NCBI RefSeq assembly: GCF_029906345.1
Contig: NZ_JARYGY010000003.1
Coordinates: 1-64,000, forward strand
Length of the DNA stretch: 64,000 nt
Source of the DNA: Aquimarina mycalae
GTDB taxonomy: Bacteria > Bacteroidota > Bacteroidia > Flavobacteriales > Flavobacteriaceae
Direction of reading: 5' to 3'
Both the position numbers and the translations under genes were made by a program. Under the pieces are notes generated by a model that was given only the letters and a program-made list of their open reading frames with translations, searched no databases and was not told the DNA's origin. Each line of letters begins with the position of its first letter. Within the stretch, counting starts at the first letter, position 1. Of this stretch, positions 57,597-64,000 are shown piece after piece.

Positions 57597-58025
57597 ATGA
57601 ATACAACTAACAAAGCACCTATATGGTTTTGGGTGATAGGAATAATAGCTTTAATTTGGAATATTGTGGGAGTCCTTGCTTATATTGGACAAGCTTATAT
57701 GACAGAAGAAGTTCTTAATGCAATGCCAGAAGCAGATCAAAATTTTTACAATAATCTCCCAGCATGGGTAACTGCAGTTTTTGCAATTGCCGTTTTTTCT
57801 GGAGTATTGGGTTGTATTGCGCTTCTTATAAAAAAGAAATTTGCACTACCCCTATTTATAATATCATTATTGACAGTATTAGCACAACAAGTGTATAATT
57901 TCTTTATTCAAGATTTTATAAACTTGACAGGAGAAAGATTATATATGCCCATTGTAATAGTAGTAATGGCTATATTTTTAGTTTGGTTTTCCAAGTTTTC
58001 TAAGAGTAAATCCTGGATTTCATAA
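57597..58025 (+). CDS. Four-helix integral membrane protein of unknown function
   Basis: A 142-residue protein with four hydrophobic helices (about 12-32, 58-78, 84-104, 116-134) and a conserved-looking loop after the first (YMTEEVLNAMPEADQNFYNN). It is seen in Bacteroidota as an uncharacterised small membrane family. Stands alone, preceded by the IS element and followed by a terminator. Confidence 0.7.
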   Translation: MNTTNKAPIWFWVIGIIALIWNIVGVLAYIGQAYMTEEVLNAMPEADQNFYNNLPAWVTAVFAIAVFSGVLGCIALLIKKKFALPLFIISLLTVLAQQVYNFFIQDFINLTGERLYMPIVIVVMAIFLVWFSKFSKSKSWIS

Positions 58026-58031
58026 AACGAT

Positions 58032-58090
58032 TAAATAAACTATAAATAAACTATAAATAAACCTGAATCTTACCAATAAGATTCAGGTTT
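58032..58090 (+). terminator. Tandem AT repeat and terminator after the four-helix membrane protein gene
   Basis: Three copies of an ATAAAC-TATAA unit (58032-58060) run into a 14-bp perfect hairpin (AAACCTGAATCTTA at 58059-58072 with 58077-58090, loop CCAA), followed by TATGTTTTTA. It separates the convergent neighbours. Confidence 0.85.
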
Positions 58091-58115
58091 TATGTTTTTA
58101 TAAAAACTGATGGCG

Positions 58116-58727
58116 TTATTCTTCCGCCTGTAAATCTTTTAGAATATTTTCAGCTTCATTTATATTATTACCATAACATTTACGTACCCATTTTGTAAAA
58201 AACACAAAGAACAGGATACCAATAGGAATAAAAATTATCAAAGCCCAAAGATTTTTTATTCCTGTAAACATATCCTTACCTCCCATAATTTTTGATGTAA
58301 CTGGAAGAATTAAAAATATCAAGATAAAACTTAGATAATACGCTACTTTCTGAAGGGACTGAAACTGTTTCTTATTCTTTGTGTATTGTATTAAAGTATC
58401 CTTATAGCTATTATTAGAAAAATTAATCCCACTCATTTTATTAATTGATCTTAAAGATAATATCGGTAAGGTGATTAGAATACTAGCAGAAGCTAATCCA
58501 AATAAAATGTTATACCAGGTCTCTAATTTATCAATGTTTATAAAGATTAATAGTGCAACGCTAAAGCAAATTATACTTCCGAATATTTCTGGGTAAGCAA
58601 TTTTATTCCATTTTTTTCTATACTGTTCCTGTGTCATCATAATTATCATTTTATCCGTTAACTTTTTTTGTTTTTCTAATTGGCCACTTATTTCAGACCA
58701 TACCGATTGCATTTCTTCTAATTCCAT
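58116..58727 (-). CDS. Membrane protein, putative partner of the second ECF sigma factor
   Basis: A 203-residue protein with an N-terminal charged helix (MELEEMQSVWSEISGQLEKQ) and four membrane helices (about 47-66, 72-90, 123-145, 152-175). It begins 5 bp after the sigma-factor stop. The N-terminal soluble helix followed by membrane segments suits an anti-sigma role, but no known anti-sigma motif is present. Confidence 0.72.
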   Translation of the reverse strand: MELEEMQSVWSEISGQLEKQKKLTDKMIIMMTQEQYRKKWNKIAYPEIFGSIICFSVALLIFINIDKLETWYNILFGLASASILITLPILSLRSINKMSGINFSNNSYKDTLIQYTKNKKQFQSLQKVAYYLSFILIFLILPVTSKIMGGKDMFTGIKNLWALIIFIPIGILFFVFFTKWVRKCYGNNINEAENILKDLQAEE

Positions 58728-58732
58728 AGCCC

Positions 58733-59221
58733 TTATTTTTTTATTATTTGAGTTTTCAATTTTTGTTTAATTCTTGATATCCTTGTACCTACATTTGATG
58801 GAGTTAGACCAGTAATTACTGCAATTTCTTCATATTTCTTCCCTTCTAGAAGTAATAGAATCAGTCCTTTTTCCAGATCGTTAAGCATTTTAATGTGTCT
58901 ATAAAGAATTTTTAATTTCTCCTCAAACTCTGTATTATAGTGTTCGGTTTGTTTTAAAATAACCTGATCGATTCCAACTCTATTTCCGTTCCGTTTTTCT
59001 TTTTTTAACCTTGTAATAGCCGTATTTAATGCTACACGATACATCCAGGTACTAATTTTGGAGTCTCCTCTAAAAGAATCATAAGCTTTCCATAATTGAT
59101 ATACAATCTCTTGATATAGATCTTTCTGATCTTCAGATCCATCAGTATATATGGTTGTTATTTTAAAAATAACCGCCTCATTATCCTTAATAATCTGAGT
59201 AAACTCTTTCTCTTTACTCAT
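58733..59221 (-). CDS. ECF-type RNA polymerase sigma factor (second)
   Basis: A 162-residue sigma factor. Region 2 includes DQKDLYQEIVYQLWKAYDSF and SKISTWMYRVALNTAITRLK; region 4 includes LILLLLEGKKYEEIAVITGL and TPSNVGTRISRIKQKLK. It is a different subgroup from the 52.5-kb sigma factor and pairs with the four-helix membrane protein gene downstream. Confidence 0.92.
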   Translation of the reverse strand: MSKEKEFTQIIKDNEAVIFKITTIYTDGSEDQKDLYQEIVYQLWKAYDSFRGDSKISTWMYRVALNTAITRLKKEKRNGNRVGIDQVILKQTEHYNTEFEEKLKILYRHIKMLNDLEKGLILLLLEGKKYEEIAVITGLTPSNVGTRISRIKQKLKTQIIKK

Positions 59222-59473
59222 ATTGAGTTTGTTTTTTTATTATTAGTATACCCTAGTTCAAAAAAATCACAAAAAATTAAAAAAATATTCTTTAAATGAA
59301 TCTAAACTACTGTAAATCATATTAAATTATCATAGTAAAGAAATGAAATTGGTATAATTAATACCGTATTGTAGTAACTATCATATGTAGAAATAATATA
59401 ATAGGGAATTATTTACTTTATAGTAATAAAAAAAATGTAGTTACAAGAAAATTTAGCTGGGATAGTAAAATAA

Positions 59474-60124
59474 CTAATCTTTAACTATGATCATGGTTGC
59501 TTTAACGCCAGTAGTAAGATTCCATTCATTAGCAGTAATCAAATTACCCAGATCATCATATAACTGAAACTCTGCAGTATTAGGCCCAGAAGTACCTTGG
59601 TTTAATGCCTGAATATCAATTTTATTAAAACCTTTTATTAGATCAATTCTCAATCCTTGGAAAGTAGCGTCTAAAAAAACATTAGATCTTATCACATCGT
59701 CATTTACATAGATTCTAACTAAATCTCCATCTACAGATTCATGATCTCTATATAAAAGATGTACATATGTCGAGGAACTCTTAAAATCACCTAGATATTG
59801 ATCAGTTTTGTACTCCTCCTTTATTTCTTTATCTTTTTTAAACCATTTAGGGATTACTTTATGATTGGGCTGTAATAAACCATTATTACCAGTCATATCA
59901 AAAGGTTTCTGAGTTCGGTTAAAACGCAAAGAATCTTTTGGGTTATTATATAAAGAGAAGTTGTTTTTAGGCTTGTTCAACCCAGAAGAAAGACTGTATT
60001 TACTTGTCTTCAAATTACTATTATCATCAATTTTTAGTGATGATAAAGGTTTTTCTATTTGAGCATTCATAGAAATCACAAAAAACATTGATAATATAGA
60101 TATAAATGCAGATTTCATAATCAT
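59474..60124 (-). CDS. Secreted protein with C-terminal beta-sandwich domain
   Basis: A 216-residue protein with a signal peptide (MIMKSAFISILSMFFVISMNAQ). The middle (about 25-100) is low in predicted structure and Asn/Lys/Ser-rich. The C-terminal about 110 residues form a beta-sandwich-like domain (STYVHLLYRDHESVDGDLVR, GFNKIDIQALNQGTSG, NEWNLTTGVKATMIIVKD). I do not recognise the family. Minus-strand, single gene. Confidence 0.68.
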   Translation of the reverse strand: MIMKSAFISILSMFFVISMNAQIEKPLSSLKIDDNSNLKTSKYSLSSGLNKPKNNFSLYNNPKDSLRFNRTQKPFDMTGNNGLLQPNHKVIPKWFKKDKEIKEEYKTDQYLGDFKSSSTYVHLLYRDHESVDGDLVRIYVNDDVIRSNVFLDATFQGLRIDLIKGFNKIDIQALNQGTSGPNTAEFQLYDDLGNLITANEWNLTTGVKATMIIVKD

Positions 60125-60317
60125 TATTCCTTTATACTATAAGGTCGTTAAATATAACCAATCCCTTACTTTTTTTCGTTATATCTATGCAAAAACTCGA
60201 CCAAAGTACGTTGTTACTAAAATAAAAACGATAAAAATTTGAACTTATGACAAAAAATACAGTTTTAAACTTGTAAGATAAATCCGATATCTCTTATTTT
60301 GTTTAAAAATTACATCT

Positions 60318-61550
60318 ATGTTTTATTATATCATCGGAATTCTGCTTGTTGCAATAATTCTTTTTTTAAGTTACAGATGCTATATCTTACATTCTAAACT
60401 TAATAATAGAAAAAAAGAATTAAGTGTTTTACGAGATGAAACAGAGAAAAAAGCACAGATCAATCAAGAATTTATTTCTTCTCTAAGTCAAGAATTAAGA
60501 ACTCCCTTATATGGAATCATGGGATTGACAAATATTCTTGCTGATGAATACCCAGAAATCGAAAATAGCAAAAACCTAAAATCTTTAAAGTTTTCAGGAG
60601 ATTATTTGTTAACACTGATTAATAACATATTACAAGTTAATATTATTGAGTCTAAGGCAGTAATTCCGGATAAAAGATCATTTAACCTAAAAGAACTAAC
60701 GGAAAACATTATACATTCGTTTAGCTATGCAACCGAAAATAGTGATAATACTTTAGACCTAGATTTTGACAATGAGATTCCAGAAACATTAAACGGTAAT
60801 CCTTTAATTTTATCACAAATATTAATGAACCTTATTAGTAATGCGCTAAGGTTTACGAAAAATGGAAATATTGTGTTTTCTGTAAGTCTTATTAATAAAA
60901 AAGGTAATGTTAATAATATTTCTTTTAAGGTAACACATGACGGAAACGAAGTTTCTGAGGAAGACGAAAACTCTATATATCAAGAATTTATAGATATTGA
61001 AAAGGTTAAAAAATCATATCTAGGTACTGGACTTAACTCTTCGATAGTAAAACGACTTGCAAAATCATTGAATGGTGAAATTATATTTCAGAATAACGTA
61101 CAAGCTGGATCCGAATATGCTTTTGTTTTAGATATTGAAACTATTAATCAGCCTAATAAAACATCAAATTCTTCTGAAGGTGATCAGAATAAACCAAAGG
61201 CCCTAATAGTAGACGATAATAAACTCAACTTATTAGTCGCTGATAAAATACTCTCCAAAGAAAATTTTGATTGTACAACTATAGATAATGGTTTTGATGC
61301 TATAGAATTAACAAAGGAGAACTCCTATGATATCATTCTTATGGATATCAATATGCCAAAACTTAATGGTATCGGAACTACAAAAAGGATTCGAGAATTT
61401 GATAATAAAACTCCAATTATAGCATTAACCGCTGTAGATGTTACTCAGTTAAATAAACAGATTATACAAGCGGGTTTAAATGACTATATATTAAAGCCTT
61501 ATGATAAAAAGAATTTATTAGAAATGATATCCAGACATATTCATAATTAA
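60318..61550 (+). CDS. Hybrid sensor kinase-like protein with Gln in place of the phosphoacceptor His
   Basis: A 410-residue protein with an N-terminal membrane helix (3-20), HisKA-like dimerisation region (about 45-115), HATPase (about 150-275) and receiver domain (about 292-410). The H-box reads SLSQELRTPL: codon CAA at 60489-60491 gives Q58 where the phosphorylated His should be. The ATPase G1 box is also altered (THDGNEV instead of DTGxGI), while the N-box is near normal. The receiver is intact: VDD, D343 in LMDINMPKLNG, Thr in ALTAV and Lys in LKPY. It probably cannot autophosphorylate and may act as a receiver or scaffold driven by another kinase. Confidence 0.87.
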   Translation: MFYYIIGILLVAIILFLSYRCYILHSKLNNRKKELSVLRDETEKKAQINQEFISSLSQELRTPLYGIMGLTNILADEYPEIENSKNLKSLKFSGDYLLTLINNILQVNIIESKAVIPDKRSFNLKELTENIIHSFSYATENSDNTLDLDFDNEIPETLNGNPLILSQILMNLISNALRFTKNGNIVFSVSLINKKGNVNNISFKVTHDGNEVSEEDENSIYQEFIDIEKVKKSYLGTGLNSSIVKRLAKSLNGEIIFQNNVQAGSEYAFVLDIETINQPNKTSNSSEGDQNKPKALIVDDNKLNLLVADKILSKENFDCTTIDNGFDAIELTKENSYDIILMDINMPKLNGIGTTKRIREFDNKTPIIALTAVDVTQLNKQIIQAGLNDYILKPYDKKNLLEMISRHIHN

Positions 61551-61592
61551 GAGCGTCACAGCTGTTAGCTATATCTTGCAATAGAAGACGTA

Positions 61593-62795
61593 TTAATTTT
61601 TACATACGGTGAAACAAAATTCACTTCCTTTATTAATCGTTGAATCTACTGTAATCGCTCCATCTAAATAGCTTACGATCTTTTTGACCGTAGCGAGACC
61701 AATTCCACTACCTTGGTTTCCATTTCTATCTTGTTTTCCTAAAGTAGTAAACAGCTCAAAAATTTTGCTTTTATCGTCTTCAGAAATGCCATCGCCATTA
61801 TCTAATATTGAAAACTTATAATGTTTTTGATCCTCTTCAAAGGAAATCTTCACCAAAACATGATCCTTAGAATTGTATTTTACAGCATTGGTTACAAGAT
61901 TAAGAAATACTTGTTGTAATGCCGCTTTGTTTACAAAAATGACTGTTTCATCTTTCGGATATTGATATTCAACATCAATTCCAATGCCTGATAATTCCCT
62001 AATTTGTTCAAAAAAATGAATTAAATCAACATCTTCCTTTTTGTTATTAAGTGCATTATCACTTTTATAGAATTTTAACAAACCATCTATATAATCTCTT
62101 AAGGACAAGGAAGATGATTTTAAATACTCTAGATATTGTAAAGATTCTTCATTTAAATTGTCTTTATTTTCCTCTTCAAGAAGCTCTGTTAACGAGATGA
62201 TATTTGCAAGCGGAGATTTAAGATCATGAGATACAATACTTGCAAATTTTCTTAAATTATTGTTGCGTTCTTCTAAACGGGTCTGAAATCTTTTTAACTC
62301 GTTGTTTTTATACTTTTGTTCATATAAGCTCATCACCTGCTTAGATAACGTAAGCATGGCTCCTATCTGGTTTTTTGTTAGTTTTCTTGGTTTATGATCA
62401 TATACACATAATGTACCTAATTTATATCCATCTCGATCTACCAATGGAACTCCTGCATAGAATATAGCTCCATAATCAGCAACCAATGGATTGTCATGAA
62501 ACCGTTCATCTTTCCTAGAATCTTCGACGATCATAATCTCATCCTCGCAGTTAATTGCGTGTCCACAAAAAGAGATTTCCCTTGGGGATTCATTAAAAGG
62601 TACACCGTGATGAGATTTCAAGAAATTACGATCTTTATCTAAAAGTGTTATTAGGGATATCGGTGTATCACAGATATAGCTTATAAGTTTTGTTATATTA
62701 TCAAAACTTTCTTCTGGCAAGGTATCAAGAAGCCCATATTTTTCTACAGCTCTCTGCCTTTCAATCTCATTATCCGGGAATTGTGGGGCAATCAT
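61593..62795 (-). CDS. GAF-domain sensor histidine kinase
   Basis: The ATG at 62795 (MIAPQFPDNEIERQRAV) is preferred to the TTG at 62819. The 400-residue soluble kinase has a GAF domain (about 20-155; ISFCGHAINCEDEIMIVED), a short coiled coil, HisKA with intact SHDLKSPL (phosphoacceptor His) and a HATPase (NLVTNAVKYNSKD, DNGDGISEDD, GSGIGLATVKK). No response regulator is adjacent except the receiver in the convergent hybrid protein, which it could phosphorylate. Confidence 0.92.
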   Translation of the reverse strand: MIAPQFPDNEIERQRAVEKYGLLDTLPEESFDNITKLISYICDTPISLITLLDKDRNFLKSHHGVPFNESPREISFCGHAINCEDEIMIVEDSRKDERFHDNPLVADYGAIFYAGVPLVDRDGYKLGTLCVYDHKPRKLTKNQIGAMLTLSKQVMSLYEQKYKNNELKRFQTRLEERNNNLRKFASIVSHDLKSPLANIISLTELLEEENKDNLNEESLQYLEYLKSSSLSLRDYIDGLLKFYKSDNALNNKKEDVDLIHFFEQIRELSGIGIDVEYQYPKDETVIFVNKAALQQVFLNLVTNAVKYNSKDHVLVKISFEEDQKHYKFSILDNGDGISEDDKSKIFELFTTLGKQDRNGNQGSGIGLATVKKIVSYLDGAITVDSTINKGSEFCFTVCKN

Positions 62796-62886
62796 AGTTG
62801 GATTTTTTAGTTTGTACAAAATTACAAAATCAACCGATCAAATCACCTTAAAATGCATTGTTAACAATTACTTAGCTATATGAAGA

Positions 62887-63858
62887 TTAATTTATTAAAA
62901 TCTCCTGTCCAACATTCAAAACTGAATTATATCGAATCGCATTAATTTTGCATATTTCAGATACTTCTACATCATGTTTATTAGCAATAGCATGTAATGT
63001 ATCACCTCTTTTAACAACATAAATACTTTTAACAGAAGCATCTTCTTCGATTTCCTCAGTCGTTTTATATATAACTATCTTACTTTTACGAGTAGATTTA
63101 TGTGATCTAGGTGACATCCATTTTTTAGTTACTGCTATATCATTAGATCTTATTTTGGTTTCTTCTGAAAAATCAAAAAGATATTCTGGATGAACACTTT
63201 TACCATGATATCGTACCTCAAGGTGTAAATGACTTCCTCTAGCATTACCAGAAACACCGCCTTTACCTATAATCTGACCTTTTTCAACGATATCATTTTC
63301 CTTTACCAGATATTTAGAAAGATGTGCATATACCGTCTCTAATCCATTATTATGACGTATTACAATGGTTCTGCCGTGTCCTCCATGATATTTAGCATAC
63401 CTTACTTTACCTGCTAATAAAGACTTTACATTATCTCCTGTTCTAAGATCAATGTCTATTCCCTGATGCGCTCTTCCCCTTCTCCATCCATATCTTGAGG
63501 TTACTACCATTTTATGTTCAACTGGAGAAGAAAAAACAGTATCTTCAAAATGTAACTCAAAAGGAATCGCTACACTCTTTTTACCATATGTATTAAAAAC
63601 CGAGTTACTCCAAGCTTCATCAAAGACTATGCTTGCTGGTATATCATTTTGCACATCAGATTTTTCGGTTTTTAAAACTTCAATTTGCTTTGGTACCTTA
63701 TACAAAGGCATAAACATTATTGTACCATCTAGTACCAATTCTTTATAATCTAATAATAAATTATCCTCTTGTTGTATTGATTGCTGCGCACTAAGCGTAG
63801 TAAATGAAATACACACCAGAATACCTAGTAGTGATCTTTTTCCTTTATTCAAAAACAT
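62887..63858 (-). CDS. M23 family peptidoglycan endopeptidase with LysM domain
   Basis: A 323-residue exported protein (signal LLGILVCISFTTLSAQ). The M23/lysostaphin-type domain (about 130-235) has RAHQGIDIDLRTGDNV (first His and Asp ligands) and GSHLHLEVRYHG (HxH motif); the C-terminal LysM (about 280-323; VVKRGDTLHAIANKHDV) binds peptidoglycan. With both zinc ligand motifs present it should be an active DD-endopeptidase in cell-wall remodelling, rather than a degenerate NlpD-type activator. Confidence 0.92.
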   Translation of the reverse strand: MFLNKGKRSLLGILVCISFTTLSAQQSIQQEDNLLLDYKELVLDGTIMFMPLYKVPKQIEVLKTEKSDVQNDIPASIVFDEAWSNSVFNTYGKKSVAIPFELHFEDTVFSSPVEHKMVVTSRYGWRRGRAHQGIDIDLRTGDNVKSLLAGKVRYAKYHGGHGRTIVIRHNNGLETVYAHLSKYLVKENDIVEKGQIIGKGGVSGNARGSHLHLEVRYHGKSVHPEYLFDFSEETKIRSNDIAVTKKWMSPRSHKSTRKSKIVIYKTTEEIEEDASVKSIYVVKRGDTLHAIANKHDVEVSEICKINAIRYNSVLNVGQEILIN

Positions 63859-64000
63859 GAATTTTCAAAAATTTTTAAATTTAAAGTAAAGCTGATTCTG
63901 GGCGTTGTGCTTTGTAATAAGACGACATAATTTTCATCTCGTTACAAAAGTAAAAAAATATGTGATTTATGAAATATATTTTAAACACTTAAGAAGTAAA

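Overview
The window looks like a chromosomal piece of a marine member of the Flavobacteriaceae (Bacteroidota), with an Aquimarina-like flavour. The evidence is the AT-rich sequence, a secreted protein with a type IX secretion (T9SS) C-terminal sorting domain, a TonB-dependent receptor with a carboxypeptidase-like plug extension, families typical of this group (DUF4251, DUF3667, DUF6660-like, YHYH), LytS/LytTR and ECF sigma systems, and occasional TAnnTTTG promoter boxes without strong Shine-Dalgarno sites. I see no rRNA, tRNA, CRISPR array, prophage or plasmid origin.

Layout. 1-1.8 kb: a 5'-truncated DUF998-like gene and 1.2 kb of gene-free, hairpin-rich, apparently decayed DNA. 1.8-5.5 kb (minus): SnoaL-like lipoprotein, AraC regulator, small membrane protein, PAP2 phosphatase, ArsR regulator. 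5.7-8.8 kb: a large T9SS-secreted multidomain protein. 9.0-14.7 kb: a tightly packed plus-strand operon of PqqD-like protein, HprK-related kinase, two GT2 glycosyltransferases, an ABC exporter and an NTP_transf_5 nucleotidyltransferase. 14.7-22.9 kb: serine beta-lactamase-family hydrolase with TPR, a frameshifted polysaccharide-lyase/CBM/PA14 secreted protein, XRE membrane regulator, M28 peptidase. 23-29.8 kb: ABC permease fused to an M1 aminopeptidase, its ATPase, and a divergent LytS/LytTR pair. 29.9-39.2 kb: LamG lipoprotein, penicillin/AHL acylase, DUF3667, second M28 peptidase, several secreted orphans. 39.2-45.8 kb: small HTH, DUF2147, rlmF, SF2 helicase, DUF4251, FKBP-YceI fusion, membrane-anchored winged-helix regulator.

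45.8-49.7 kb (minus) is a metal-acquisition locus: methyltransferase, Fur/Zur-type regulator, His/Cys-rich small protein, TonB receptor, and the wreck of a cation diffusion facilitator gene that no ORF call shows. 50-52.3 kb: membrane-anchored GH113-like hydrolase and an SRPBCC/ArsR pair preceded by two matching palindromic operators. 52.5-56.1 kb: ECF sigma factor, small TM protein, CpxP-like protein, YHYH lipoprotein, MORN/YwqK-like lipoprotein and SCO protein, which reads as a copper or envelope-stress regulon. 56.1-58 kb: Dabb lipoprotein and a complete IS982-family element with 6-bp target duplication. 58.1-63.9 kb: a second ECF sigma operon, a hybrid kinase whose phosphoacceptor His is Gln, a GAF histidine kinase and an M23/LysM peptidase.

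The most promising candidate for an undescribed system is the 9.0-14.7 kb operon. Its PqqD-like protein (a RiPP recognition element fold) carries a C-terminal tail that resembles a lasso/RiPP leader and may itself be the substrate. The tailoring genes (kinase, nucleotidyltransferase, two glycosyltransferases, exporter) are present without any ring-forming enzyme. All functional statements rest on reading motifs by eye; no database search was run.
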